This document shows positions 41,843 through 51,635 of a stretch of 64,000 nucleotides of DNA, in pieces. Numbering within the stretch: position 1 is the stretch's first letter; each line of letters starts with the position of its first letter. A program made the translations under genes and the position numbers. The stretch is taken from the NCBI GenBank assembly GCA_965203755.1, contig OZ241910.1, positions 62,001 to 126,000 on the forward strand, written 5' to 3'. Origin of the DNA: UBA6055 sp965203755 (GTDB taxonomy: Bacteria > Chloroflexota > Anaerolineae > Aggregatilineales > Phototrophicaceae). A model generated the notes under the pieces. The model did not search any database. It worked only from the letters and a program-made list of their open reading frames with translations, and had not been told where the DNA came from.

Positions 41843-42195
41843 TACAAATCATTGTTCAGTAAAATAATGGCTGGACAGCCAATCGTACACGGTTTCAATT
41901 TGGACAGCGAACACAGATGCCAAAGGCCGGACAGCCTTTGTTTATGGTGATGACAAGAACTGCCTTTATCCTGCTGCGGTTTTAAGATGCCTTCAAGCCA
42001 GTCCGTCTTCCGTCCGTTAATTTTCGCAGATTGCCGCATATCAATTATACTAAATGAATAAGCGGCATTCTCGGCAACTTATATTATAATATATTGAATT
42101 CGTCAGACTGTCAAGTTATCGGCGCCGGGTGGAATGGGTTCAGTGTCAAATAGCTTCGGAAACATAGTTTATTTTAATTAAGATAGGATTTTGAT
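41843..42195. promoter_or_regulatory. Divergent region upstream of importer and FAD operon
   Basis: About 350 bases between divergent genes. It contains a hairpin (CAAAGGC 41921-41927 with GCCTTTG 41934-41940) and a perfect AT palindrome TATATTATAATATA (42080-42093) that offers TATAAT-like elements in both directions. Short frames here look like noise. Confidence 0.5.
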
Positions 42196-43980
42196 ATGAT
42201 AGAAAATGTTTCTTTGGCCTATGATGCCGTGATTGTTGGCGGCACTCCTGCCGGCATTATGGCCGGCATCGCCGTTGCCAAATCGCAGCGCAGCGCAGTG
42301 ATTCTGGAACGGACATCCCATCTGGGCGGCTTGCCTGCTAATGGGCTGGGTGCAACTGATATCGCCACTCGCGGCGCAACCGGCGGACTCTTTCTCGAAT
42401 TTATAAGACGGATTAAACAGCATTATATCGACTGCTATGGGGCTGCGTCGCCGCAGGTGGCCGATTGCTCGGGAGGGTATCACTTTGAACCCCATGTTGC
42501 CGAACAGGTCTTGCTGGCGATGGTCGCTGAACACCAGGATTATCTAAAGTCGCGGTTGCAGCGGCAGTTTTCTGCCGAACCGAGTAATGCTATTAAAGAT
42601 GGCCATACGCTGACGGGGGTTAAGGTTAAAAATCGAATCACCGGCGAGACTGAAATCTACACCGCGCGGGTCTTTGTGGATGCCACCTATGAGGGAGATT
42701 TGGCTGCGGCCGCAGGCGCCCCGTATATGTTGGGACGCGAGGGCACGGATGAATACAATGAACCCTGTGCTGGCAAGTTCTATCAGCGCTGGCAAGCCGC
42801 GCCTGACCCGTATTATTCTACTGGTCGGGGTGATAATGCGATTCAATCCTACAATTACCGTCTGGCGCTAACGACAAATCAATCGAATACAACGAAAATC
42901 GAAAAACCTGAAGCCTATAACCGCGCCGAATATCTATCATTGATAGATGACGTTGTGCAGGACCGCAATGCCGGTCCGCCCACCCCCAAGGAATTCGACG
43001 GCATCGGGCGAATCACCAACATGGTCACTTTGCCCAACCAGAAGACCGACGGCAACAACCAACATGCAGTCTTTATTTCGACCGACCTGCCCGAAGAAAA
43101 TTGGCCCTGGCCAACAGCCAGCTGGGATTGGCGCGACCGCTTTGCCCAACGGCTGCGTGATTATATCCTCGGTTTGTTTTATTTTGCCCAAAACGACCCC
43201 GGCCTGCCACAAGGTTTCCGTGACCGCTGCAATCGCTGGGGACTCGCCAGTGATGAATTTACGGACAATGGCAATTTCCCGCGTCAGGTCTATGTTCGCG
43301 AGGGACGGCGGATTCGCGGTGAATATCTGTTTACAGCAGATGATGCTTTGTCGAAGCGCGGCTCAAAAGATCACATGACCAGCATCACCGCCAGCCACTA
43401 TAGCCTCGATTCCCATGCCGTACTCAAACGCGAACCTGGCCGCCCGCATCTGGATGGTTTCTTTTCCTACCCAACCAAACCCTATAGTGTCCCTTATGGT
43501 GTGATTGTTCCCCTGGAAGTCGAAAATCTGCTGATTCCGGCGCCAGCGTCGTCCACTCATATCGGCTTTAGCACCCTGCGGATGGAGCCCTGCTGGATGG
43601 CATTGGGTCAGGCAGCCGGTACGGCCATAACTGTTAGTCTGGATGACGGGACCTCTGTTCGAGAGCTTAATGTCATTGAACTTCAGCGCCGTTTGCTGGC
43701 GGCCGGCGCGGTTTTGAGCTTTTATGAGGATGTCGCGCCTGGCGATGCCCATTACGAGGCAGCCCAATACTTTGCCCTGCGCGGTTTTTTGGGGGATAGC
43801 TATCGCGCCAGCCTGAACGAAGAGATATCCCAAGAATGTCGGACAAATTGGACGCGATGGGCAGAGGCGCCGGATTTGGCTGATTTTGCTGGCACGCGCG
43901 GCGAACTGCTGGATGCGCTGTATCAACGGGTCAGTTCTCGTTCGGATGCGGAACAATCCCGGCTCTATGCCGGGGAGTAA
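42196..43980 (+). CDS. FAD-dependent oxidoreductase (FAD_oxidored family)
   Basis: A 594-residue flavoprotein. The N-terminus has the dinucleotide-binding GGTPAGIMAGIAVAKS (residues 14-29), then GGLPANGLGATDI; later come ATYEGDLAAAAGAPYMLGRE and, near the C-terminus, STHIGFSTLRMEPCWMALGQAAG, all typical of this FAD-binding family. No signal peptide seen. It heads a plus-strand operon with a PhyH dioxygenase and a paralogous oxidoreductase. Substrate unknown; such enzymes often oxidise sugars or polyols. Confidence 0.85.
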   Translation: MIENVSLAYDAVIVGGTPAGIMAGIAVAKSQRSAVILERTSHLGGLPANGLGATDIATRGATGGLFLEFIRRIKQHYIDCYGAASPQVADCSGGYHFEPHVAEQVLLAMVAEHQDYLKSRLQRQFSAEPSNAIKDGHTLTGVKVKNRITGETEIYTARVFVDATYEGDLAAAAGAPYMLGREGTDEYNEPCAGKFYQRWQAAPDPYYSTGRGDNAIQSYNYRLALTTNQSNTTKIEKPEAYNRAEYLSLIDDVVQDRNAGPPTPKEFDGIGRITNMVTLPNQKTDGNNQHAVFISTDLPEENWPWPTASWDWRDRFAQRLRDYILGLFYFAQNDPGLPQGFRDRCNRWGLASDEFTDNGNFPRQVYVREGRRIRGEYLFTADDALSKRGSKDHMTSITASHYSLDSHAVLKREPGRPHLDGFFSYPTKPYSVPYGVIVPLEVENLLIPAPASSTHIGFSTLRMEPCWMALGQAAGTAITVSLDDGTSVRELNVIELQRRLLAAGAVLSFYEDVAPGDAHYEAAQYFALRGFLGDSYRASLNEEISQECRTNWTRWAEAPDLADFAGTRGELLDALYQRVSSRSDAEQSRLYAGE

Positions 43981-44021
43981 GGCTAAATACGATGCTGCGG
44001 ATGGGACAAGAGGATAATGTA

Positions 44022-44864
44022 ATGGAATTTGTCAGAATTAGCGCAGAACAGAAACGGCAGTTTGATGATGAGGGGTATCTGATTCTCAGGGGTGTGCTGG
44101 ACAGCGATACCATCGCCGGTTTGACCGAAGCCGGTGACCGCCTGATTTCGAGTGACCGAACCGCCAATCGTCAGCGCAGCAATGGCGGTCTTTATGATGG
44201 TTTTCGGAATGTCGTTTCGATGGACGACAGCTTTTTGCCCTTGATGACCCATCCGGCCACTTTTTCGGTGGTGGCGCAGCTGCTGGGACCCAACCTCGGC
44301 TTATTGACCAGCCATCTCATCTATCGCCATCCCGATCCAGCGGGTTCACCGGCGACAAGCCGGATGCCGGGCTGGCATCGGGACCATTTTGTATCCATGC
44401 GCGATTTGGGACATGCCCATATCCCGCGTCATTCACTTAAAGTCGCCTATTATCTGACTGACTTGAGTCAAGCCAACAGCGGCGCCACCTTGATGGCAGC
44501 CGGCAGCAATCAACTCAAGGAAAGGCTTGTTATTCCATCAGGCCAGGTTGATCCAGAAACCTGTATTGAACCGCGATTAAGCCCGGGTGACTGCGTCCTG
44601 TTTGAGAATCGAACCTGGCATGCCGGTGCGGCAAATCTGACGAACCGAATCCGCAAAGCGGTCATGCTGGGTTATTGTTATAATTGGATTCGTCCGACCG
44701 ATTATCGTCAGCAGTCACCGGCGATGCTGGAAAAACTGAACCCGATGCAGCGTTTCCTGGTGGGTGAAGCGATTGACGATACGCCGGAATTTCAATTCGA
44801 TGGGGGCGCCAATCCAATCAATGACTGGTGTATTAAAAAGGGATTTCACTGCCAACCGGCTTAA
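44022..44864 (+). CDS. Phytanoyl-CoA dioxygenase (PhyH) family protein
   Basis: About 280 residues. An Fe(II)/2-oxoglutarate-type oxygenase with HxD (WHRDHF) and a distal His (TWHAGAANLT) followed by Arg (RIRKAV), the expected metal and cosubstrate ligands. I choose the ATG at 44022 because GAGGATAATGTA precedes it; an ATG at 43992 is also in frame. It lies 41 bases after the first FAD gene and 24 before the second. The family hydroxylates diverse small molecules; the real substrate is unknown. Confidence 0.85.
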   Translation: MEFVRISAEQKRQFDDEGYLILRGVLDSDTIAGLTEAGDRLISSDRTANRQRSNGGLYDGFRNVVSMDDSFLPLMTHPATFSVVAQLLGPNLGLLTSHLIYRHPDPAGSPATSRMPGWHRDHFVSMRDLGHAHIPRHSLKVAYYLTDLSQANSGATLMAAGSNQLKERLVIPSGQVDPETCIEPRLSPGDCVLFENRTWHAGAANLTNRIRKAVMLGYCYNWIRPTDYRQQSPAMLEKLNPMQRFLVGEAIDDTPEFQFDGGANPINDWCIKKGFHCQPA

Positions 44865-44888
44865 CTGGGTATGAGAAGGAGGGGTTTT

Positions 44889-46499
44889 ATGAAAGAGCGG
44901 CAAACAGATATTTTGATTGTAGGTGGTGGAACCGGGGCAGTCGCGGCGGCGCTGGCGGCGCTGCGGTTGGGCAAATCCGTTATTATGAGTGAGGAAACGG
45001 ACTGGATCGGCGGGCAACTCACGGCGCAGGCAGTCCCGCCGGATGAACATCCCTGGATTGACCAAACTGGGGCAACCGCCAGTTATATGCGCTGGGCGGA
45101 CGGCGTGCGCGATTATTATCGCCGTAACTATCCTCTTAGGCCGACGGCGCGTTATACCATGAATTTTAATCCCGGTCAGGGGAATGTCAGCCGTTTGTGC
45201 CATGAGCCGCGCATCGGACTGGCTGTGATTGAAGCAATGCTGGCGCCCTATCGCTCAAGTCTTCAACTCGATATCCTGCTCAATCATATCCCGGTGGCGG
45301 CTGAAACAGAAGGAGATCGGGTGATCGCCGTAACAGTGCAAGATACCCGCAGCGGTGATGAAACGGTGATATCGGCGCCCTACATCCTGGATGCGACCGA
45401 GTTGGGTGATCTGCTGGAACTGGCAAACGTTGAGTTTGTGATTGGCGCCGAAAGCCAGGAACAAACCGGCGAACTTCATGCTCTTGCCGGCGAGCCGCAG
45501 CCACTGGATCAACAGGCGATTTCATGGTGTTTCGCCATTGACCATCTGGAAGGCGAGGATCATCGCATTGAAAAACCGGAAGATTATGAGTTTTGGAAAG
45601 CATATCAGGCAGATTTTTGGCCGGGCAAACAGCTTGCTTGGCAAGATGTCAGCCCCATCACACTGGAGACTCGCAATCGCGGCATTTTCCATACGGATTT
45701 CCATCACAAGCGCACTGGAGAGCCAGGGGATTTTTGGCATTTTCGGCGGATTCTGTATCAAGGACATTACCCCGAAGGGACATTCCGCAGTGATATTACG
45801 CTGGTGAATTGGCCCCAAATTGATTATTGGCTGAAACCTTTGCTGGGAGTGTCAGAAACCGAGAAACAAATGGCTCTGCGCGGGTCGCGGCAGCTAAGTT
45901 ACTCGCTGCTCTACTGGATGCAGACCGAAGCGCCCCGCCATGATGGCAAGGGATATGGCTATCCGGGCTTGCGCCTGCGCCCCGACATTGTTGGGACGAG
46001 CGATGGATTGGCGAAGTATGTTTATATCCGTGAAGCGCGGCGCATTCTAGCTGAATTCACTGTGCTGGAACAGCACGTGGGCGTCGAGCAGCGGGGCGCG
46101 CTTGTCGGCGCCGAAAGTTTTGATGACAGCGTTGGGGTCGGCAGTTATCGCATCGACTTGCACCCAAGCACCGGCTTGCGGACTTATATTGACATTAGCA
46201 GCTATCCTTTCCAGATTCCGCTGGGTTCGCTGATTCCGCAGCGAGTGGAAAACCTGCTGCCAGCCTGCAAGAACCTTGGCGTTACCCATATCACCAATGG
46301 CTGTTATCGCCTGCATCCGGTCGAGTGGAATATCGGCGAGGCGGCCGGCGCACTGGCTGCCTACTGTTTGGGCAAGGGGCTTTCGCCGCGGCAGGTACGC
46401 AATACCGAAGCGCATTTGCGCGACTTCCAGACGATGATCGCAAGCCGGCTCGGCTTTGCACTCGAATGGCCCCGATATGCCCAGATTACACCACGTTAG
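44889..46499 (+). CDS. FAD-dependent oxidoreductase, second paralogue
   Basis: About 536 residues from the ATG at 44889, with AAGGAGG upstream. GGGTGAVAAALAALRLGKSV (dinucleotide binding) and WIGGQLTAQAVPPDEHPWID are near the N-terminus; the C-terminal FAD contact is KNLGVTHITNGCYRLHPVEW. It is related to the first gene of this operon but clearly diverged, so it may act on a different intermediate in the same pathway. Its tail overlaps the leader of the VCBS protein gene. Confidence 0.85.
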   Translation: MKERQTDILIVGGGTGAVAAALAALRLGKSVIMSEETDWIGGQLTAQAVPPDEHPWIDQTGATASYMRWADGVRDYYRRNYPLRPTARYTMNFNPGQGNVSRLCHEPRIGLAVIEAMLAPYRSSLQLDILLNHIPVAAETEGDRVIAVTVQDTRSGDETVISAPYILDATELGDLLELANVEFVIGAESQEQTGELHALAGEPQPLDQQAISWCFAIDHLEGEDHRIEKPEDYEFWKAYQADFWPGKQLAWQDVSPITLETRNRGIFHTDFHHKRTGEPGDFWHFRRILYQGHYPEGTFRSDITLVNWPQIDYWLKPLLGVSETEKQMALRGSRQLSYSLLYWMQTEAPRHDGKGYGYPGLRLRPDIVGTSDGLAKYVYIREARRILAEFTVLEQHVGVEQRGALVGAESFDDSVGVGSYRIDLHPSTGLRTYIDISSYPFQIPLGSLIPQRVENLLPACKNLGVTHITNGCYRLHPVEWNIGEAAGALAAYCLGKGLSPRQVRNTEAHLRDFQTMIASRLGFALEWPRYAQITPR

Positions 46500-46518
46500 A
46501 ATCATACGAGGCGCGAAG

Positions 46519-48162
46519 ATGAACAGACTGATTCGAGTATTTTTGGTGATATGGATTGGCGGAACAGTGTTTTTGGGTTCGGCTCAACCGCCAAGTGATG
46601 AGGATTCGCCAGCGGCTGTCTTTGAGGATGTCAGCGAAGCGGCTGGCATCACCGCCGGGCATCGCGGTGTTTGGGATCCGGAGGAAGGGTTTCAGGGTTA
46701 TCTGGCGATTGGTCAAGCCTGGGGGGATTATGACAACGACGGCTGGGTTGACCTCTACGTCACCGGCAACCTTGAACCCAATGTCCTTTATCATAACAAT
46801 CGAGATGGCACATTTTCTGTCTCCGAATACGCTGACAGTGTTAGCTTGCCGGATATACCCAGCGGCGGCGTGGTCTGGGGGGATTATGACAATGATGGCT
46901 GGCTCGACCTCTATGTGGTCAATTTTGGCGCCAATACCCTCTTCCATAATGAGGCTGGCAGCGGTTTTAGCGATATCACCGCTGCCGCCGGTCTTGGCGA
47001 CAACGGTAAAGGCACATCAGCAGCCTGGGGGGATTATGACAATGATGGCTGGCTCGACCTCTATGTGACCAATTGGTCATGCTTCCCTGAATGCGACCCG
47101 GTGGATTTTTCGGCGCAGCAAGACCGGCTCTATCACAATAACGGCGATGGCAGCTTTACCGATGTGACCGCAGCGCTGGATTATCCGATGACATTGGGGG
47201 CTGGATTCGCGCCTGTTTTCCTTGATTATGATATCGACGGCGATCTTGACCTCTATGTGGTCAACGACAAGCTGCAGAACGAAATCGGCAATGTGCTGTG
47301 GCGCAATGACGGCGCCGGCTGCGGTCATTGGTGCTGGACGAATGCATCCAATGCAGCCGGACTGGATTTGATGATCAATGGCATGGGGTTGGATGTCAGC
47401 GACTACGATAACGATGGCGACTTTGATCTGTACGTCACGGATATGGTCTACAATATGTACCTGATGGCGAATGATGGCGAGGGCAGTTTTAAGGATCGTT
47501 CCCGCCGGGCCGGTGTCGCCATCAATGTTCAGCCAGATCAGGCTGTGGGCTGGGGGGCGGCCTTCTTTGATTATGACAATGATGGCTGGCAAGATTTGTA
47601 TGTGGCGTCTACCGAATACTTTCAGACTTTCCCCGATTTGGAAGTCAGCTTTATGAATGCGCGCCAGGATGCGCTGTTCCACAACAGCGGAAATCGGTCA
47701 TTTAGGGATGTGAGTCATCTAAGCGGCATTGACGAAGCGCTGGCGACACTGGGAGTGGCTTATGCAGATTATGACCATGACGGCGACCTGGATCTGGTCA
47801 CTGGAAATTGGAATGCCGGGTATCGCCTGTATCAAAATCAGACGCGAATGGATAGCGAGCATCGTTGGCTGTCAATCGGCTTGCGGGGGAACGCGGGCAT
47901 CAATTATGATGCGGTCGGGACGCGGGTTTATCTCACCGCCGAAACTGGGCCAACCCAGATGCAAACCGTCAAAATTGGCTCTGGCCTAGGCGGCAGCAGC
48001 CAGCCGGAATTGCATTTTGGGCTTGGTTCCGCCGCGATGGCAAACCTGCGGATTGTCTGGAGCAGCGGGACTGACTGCAACTTAGCCGCTGTGGCCGCCA
48101 ATCAGCGACTCTTGATACAATATCAGGGGACCGCCGGCTGTGCTGTTAGCGCGGCGCCCTAG
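46519..48162 (+). CDS. Secreted VCBS/FG-GAP repeat protein (CRTAC1-like)
   Basis: About 547 residues from the ATG at 46519. A Sec signal (LIRVFLVIWIGGTVFLG to about residue 20) is followed by at least seven repeats with WGDYDNDGWLDLYV-type calcium-binding loops (DxDxDGxxD), a beta-propeller. The C-terminal 90 residues look like the UnbV/ASPIC domain (IGLRGNAGINYDAVGTRVYL). It follows the FAD/PhyH operon closely and would be exported. Proteins of this kind bind extracellular glycans or proteins; a direct role with the oxidoreductases is not proved. Confidence 0.88.
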   Translation: MNRLIRVFLVIWIGGTVFLGSAQPPSDEDSPAAVFEDVSEAAGITAGHRGVWDPEEGFQGYLAIGQAWGDYDNDGWVDLYVTGNLEPNVLYHNNRDGTFSVSEYADSVSLPDIPSGGVVWGDYDNDGWLDLYVVNFGANTLFHNEAGSGFSDITAAAGLGDNGKGTSAAWGDYDNDGWLDLYVTNWSCFPECDPVDFSAQQDRLYHNNGDGSFTDVTAALDYPMTLGAGFAPVFLDYDIDGDLDLYVVNDKLQNEIGNVLWRNDGAGCGHWCWTNASNAAGLDLMINGMGLDVSDYDNDGDFDLYVTDMVYNMYLMANDGEGSFKDRSRRAGVAINVQPDQAVGWGAAFFDYDNDGWQDLYVASTEYFQTFPDLEVSFMNARQDALFHNSGNRSFRDVSHLSGIDEALATLGVAYADYDHDGDLDLVTGNWNAGYRLYQNQTRMDSEHRWLSIGLRGNAGINYDAVGTRVYLTAETGPTQMQTVKIGSGLGGSSQPELHFGLGSAAMANLRIVWSSGTDCNLAAVAANQRLLIQYQGTAGCAVSAAP

Positions 48163-48229
48163 CGTACATTCTCTCTAGATCTATTCAAGCGATTGGCTCA
48201 CTCTGATAAAATCTCCCTTCGTTTAAGCC

Positions 48230-49426
48230 TCACAGCAGATTCCCCGGCAAGGGACAAAAATCTATGTCATAGCCAAAAGCGCGCGGGCCAAGGATTTCCA
48301 GCGCCGCTGGCGTTTTCAGTTCTTTAGGCGCCGGCAAAGCCAGCGCCGCCACCCGCAAACCGTAACGCAGCGCTTCCGTGCCAATCGGCTCGCCGTCGTC
48401 GAGGCTGATGACGCAAATCAGATCCGGCACGGTGCACAGGATTTCGCCGCCGCAGCCGGCGATCAGGTTCTCGTTCTGGAAGCTGATATGCAGTTGATGC
48501 CCATAATCGTCAAAAGCGCTGATTTGCAGTTTGCCGCGGGCAAAACCCTGCACGGTGCGCCGTTCGACGTCGATAATTTTGCCGCTGAACATGACCCGCC
48601 CGCGACATAATTCAGCCACAGCTTGGGCAGGTTCTTGATTGCTTGCGCGGCAGCCGAGGACGGTTTCGCCGATCTGTTTTGCCAGGCTAAGCGTATTGCG
48701 GATGATGGCGTTTTTCATTTGCCTGCCTGACATGACCGGCATGACCAAGCCAGCCGAGCCGCCCATCTCAATCGTCAGGCTGCGGGCGAATGATTCTGCC
48801 TGCCGCGCCGAGCCGATGCGTTTGAAGATGGCGACATTGCCATGGGCATCAGCCAAGGCAAAGGGCGCCGGCGGCACCCCTTCAATCATAAAGGTATCCA
48901 TCTGCAATTCGGGGAAGGCGCGTCCCATGCCGTCGCCATCCACCACCGGCAAGCCGCACTGCAAAGCGGCAATCATCGGACCAATAGCATTGCCGCCGCC
49001 GATTTCGCCGATGACAATCGCATGGATTTTCTGTTTGAGATGGTCTTCCAGCGCGCGAACGGCGGTCTTGATTTCATCGCCGGCCGGGAGCTTTTCATTG
49101 CTGACGGTCGGCGCCCCCATGCCGCCCACGGCGCAGACCAGCGCATCATCTGGCACGTCATCAGCAGCGATAATCGGCACAGCGCCGCCGCGCTGGCGCA
49201 GTTCTTTCTCCAGTCGAATCCGACTGATATAGGTACTGCCGCCGCCGCCAGTGCCGAGTATGCCGGCGCCGATGGCAATCGGCAGCGTGTCATGTAACGT
49301 AACGGATTGCATCATCTTCGCGTCCGATAAGTTAGCAGATGACAAATTGGTATTTGACAAGTTCTCCCAACTCAAGTTAGCGCCTGCCAAGTCAGCGCCC
49401 GACAAATCCCTACCTGACCAATCCAT
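48230..49426 (-). CDS. DUF917 protein with N-terminal pentapeptide repeats
   Basis: About 398 residues. From about residue 38 onward it is a DUF917 protein (S-methyl-thiohydantoin desulfurase-like domain) with the invariant GTGGGGSTYI loop, GDGMGRAFPE and GCGGEILCTVPDLI. Ahead of it are six pentapeptides (LSGAD LAGAN LSWEN LSNTN LSSAN LSDAK). The DUF917 start would normally be the methionine pair MMQ at about 49315, which lacks a good ribosome-binding site. I choose the ATG at 49426 because GAGG precedes it. The fusion is unusual. It is the last of the hydantoinase operon. Confidence 0.8.
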   Translation of the reverse strand: MDWSGRDLSGADLAGANLSWENLSNTNLSSANLSDAKMMQSVTLHDTLPIAIGAGILGTGGGGSTYISRIRLEKELRQRGGAVPIIAADDVPDDALVCAVGGMGAPTVSNEKLPAGDEIKTAVRALEDHLKQKIHAIVIGEIGGGNAIGPMIAALQCGLPVVDGDGMGRAFPELQMDTFMIEGVPPAPFALADAHGNVAIFKRIGSARQAESFARSLTIEMGGSAGLVMPVMSGRQMKNAIIRNTLSLAKQIGETVLGCRASNQEPAQAVAELCRGRVMFSGKIIDVERRTVQGFARGKLQISAFDDYGHQLHISFQNENLIAGCGGEILCTVPDLICVISLDDGEPIGTEALRYGLRVAALALPAPKELKTPAALEILGPRAFGYDIDFCPLPGNLL

Positions 49427-49464
49427 ACTCACCAATCCTCACCTGACAAGTCAACAAATACAAA

Positions 49465-50550
49465 TTAATCCAAGGCGAACCGCTCCTCAACCGGCACATA
49501 ATCGACATCGTAGCCAAAGTAACGCGGATGAGCCAGCTTGAGCGCGTCGGGCTGGCGCCACGGCGGCGCGCAGGGAAAGGCAATCACCGCCACGCGCATG
49601 CCATAACGCAAAGCCTCGGTGGTGATCGGCTCGCCGGTTTCCCCATCCAGCACCGCGATTAAATCGGGGACGGTAGCGGCAAATTCGCCATCGACTCGCA
49701 CCGCCAGATGTTCGTTCTGAAAATCGAGCAGGAGTTTTTGGCCGGCAAAGTCGCCGCTGCCGGCCATCTTGGCATCGCCGCGGTTCCAGCCGCCTTCAAT
49801 GCGGCGGTCGACGTCGGTGATTTTGCCGCGGAAGACCAGAAACCCGCCGACGGCTTGGCGAACGGCATCGACTGGATTGGCTTCGTTCAGGCGCGCCAAG
49901 CGGACGGTCTTGCCAATCTCCTCCGCCAACGTAATCGTGCCGTGAATGGCGGCCTGCTTCAGCTGCTTGACCGTGGCTGAATAAAGGGCAATCATGCCTT
50001 CGGCGCCCATGTGAACGACGCAGGAACGGGCAAAGGTCTCGACCCATTGATTGCTGATGGTGTCCATAATCAGGATGTTGCCGCGCTCGTCCGACATGGC
50101 AAAGGGGCTGGCGGTGATGCCGTGGGCGGTGAAAATGGTCATCTGAATTTCAGGGAAGGCGCGGCCCATGCCGTCGCAGTCGACCATGGGGATGCCCAGC
50201 CGGGCGGCGACATAGATGGGCATAATCGAATTGAGGCCGCCGGCTTCAATGCTCATGGTGCCGCGCGGCTTTCGCCCCGAATATCGCCCCAGCGCCTCAA
50301 ACGCGCGGATCATATCATCGCCGGCCGGCAGTTTTTCGACAATGACAATCGGCGCGCCCATGCCGGCCGAAGGCACAATCCAGTCGTCATCATCGAGTTC
50401 ATCCAAGGTATAAAGCTCAACCGGGCCATATTGGCGAACCGCCTCGCGCGCCATCAGCTTGCCGATGTAAGGGTCGCCGCCGCCGCCAGTGCCGAGAACA
50501 GCCGCGCCCAAGGCAATATCTTCAATCTGCTCTTCATGCAAAAGCCGCAT
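49465..50550 (-). CDS. DUF917 protein 2
   Basis: A 361-residue DUF917 protein. GAAVLGTGGGGDPYIGKLM (12-30), a central VDCDGMGRAFPEIQM and TVPDLIAVLDGETGEPI mark the family. It is cytoplasmic and works beside hydantoinase/oxoprolinase proteins. It starts where the previous DUF917 stops (TAATG) and is its closest relative in the window, so they are a tandem duplicate. In the family the function is inferred as acting on hydantoin-like or thiohydantoin substrates. Confidence 0.88.
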   Translation of the reverse strand: MRLLHEEQIEDIALGAAVLGTGGGGDPYIGKLMAREAVRQYGPVELYTLDELDDDDWIVPSAGMGAPIVIVEKLPAGDDMIRAFEALGRYSGRKPRGTMSIEAGGLNSIMPIYVAARLGIPMVDCDGMGRAFPEIQMTIFTAHGITASPFAMSDERGNILIMDTISNQWVETFARSCVVHMGAEGMIALYSATVKQLKQAAIHGTITLAEEIGKTVRLARLNEANPVDAVRQAVGGFLVFRGKITDVDRRIEGGWNRGDAKMAGSGDFAGQKLLLDFQNEHLAVRVDGEFAATVPDLIAVLDGETGEPITTEALRYGMRVAVIAFPCAPPWRQPDALKLAHPRYFGYDVDYVPVEERFALD

Positions 50551-51635
50551 TACCGCTCTCCGTAGGTTTGTTCAACTGGGATATAGTCGGTGTCATAGCC
50601 AAAATAAGCGGGCCCCACCAGTTCCAGCCCCTTGGGCGTGCGCCACTTGTCGGCGCAGGGGATGGCAATGATGGCGACCCGAAAGCCATAGCGCAGACCT
50701 TCGGTGGTGATGGGCTCGCCGGTATCGACATCCAAGACCGCCAGCAGATCCGGCACCGTGACTTTGAACTCGCCGTCGATGCGGGCGGCGAGATGCTCGT
50801 TTTGGAAGCTAAGCTGCAAATTTTGTTCGGCGTATTCATCAATGCCGGCGATGAAGGCATCGCCTTTGGCAAAGCCGGCTTCGGTTCGCCGTTCGACATC
50901 GCCAATTTTGCCTTTGAAAATCAGGAAGCCGCCGACGGCCGCGCGAATGGTTTCGACGGGATGGTCTGCTTCCAGCCGCGCCCGCCGAATCACCTTGCCA
51001 ATGTCTTCAGCCAGGGTGATGGTGCCGGGGATGGCCGCCTGCTTGAGTTGCCCGGCGGTTGCGGCATAGAGCGCGATCATGGCCATGGCGCCCATATTCA
51101 CCGTGACGCTGCGGGCAAAAGTCTCGGTCCAAAGGTTGCTGACGGTTTCCATTAGCACGGTGTTGCCGCGTTCGTCCGACATGGCGAAGGGCGTTGATGA
51201 AATGCCGTGAATGGTATGGGTGACCATTTGCAGTTCGGGAAAGGCGCGCCCCATGCCATCACAGTCCACCATCGGAATCCGCAGCCGGGCCGCCAAATAA
51301 ATCGGCACGACCGAATTGAGGCCGCCGGCTTCGATGCTCATGGTGGCTTTGACCGGTTTGCCGATGTACCTGCCTACCGACTGAAAGGCGTTGACGATAT
51401 CGCTGCCGTTTGGCATTTTCTCGACCATGACCGTCGGCGCGCCCATCATGGCGGTCGGCACAATCAGGTCATCCTCATCGAGTTCGTCAAGGGCATAAAG
51501 CTCAACCGGCCCATAATCGCGGATAGCCTGCCGCGCCATCAGCTTGCCGATGTAGGGGTCGCCGCCGCCGCCAGTGCCAAGGACGGCCGCGCCCAGCGCT
51601 AGATTTTCGAGGACTGCTTCGTCAATGAGCCGCAT
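50550..51635 (-). CDS. DUF917 protein 1
   Basis: A 361-residue paralogue of the following gene, with the same family motifs (GTGGGGDPYIGKLMARQ; VDCDGMGRAFPELQ; VTVPDLLAVLDVDTGEPI). Its ATG overlaps the stop of the hydantoinase gene (TGATG), so the two are translated together. The pair may form a hetero-oligomer with the hydantoinase. Confidence 0.88.
   Translation of the reverse strand: MRLIDEAVLENLALGAAVLGTGGGGDPYIGKLMARQAIRDYGPVELYALDELDEDDLIVPTAMMGAPTVMVEKMPNGSDIVNAFQSVGRYIGKPVKATMSIEAGGLNSVVPIYLAARLRIPMVDCDGMGRAFPELQMVTHTIHGISSTPFAMSDERGNTVLMETVSNLWTETFARSVTVNMGAMAMIALYAATAGQLKQAAIPGTITLAEDIGKVIRRARLEADHPVETIRAAVGGFLIFKGKIGDVERRTEAGFAKGDAFIAGIDEYAEQNLQLSFQNEHLAARIDGEFKVTVPDLLAVLDVDTGEPITTEGLRYGFRVAIIAIPCADKWRTPKGLELVGPAYFGYDTDYIPVEQTYGER

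Noticed and set aside
41827..42039. 70-codon minus-strand frame upstream of the binding protein at 40466
   Set aside because: It overlaps the regulatory region and the gene's leader, has no ribosome-binding site and no conserved features.
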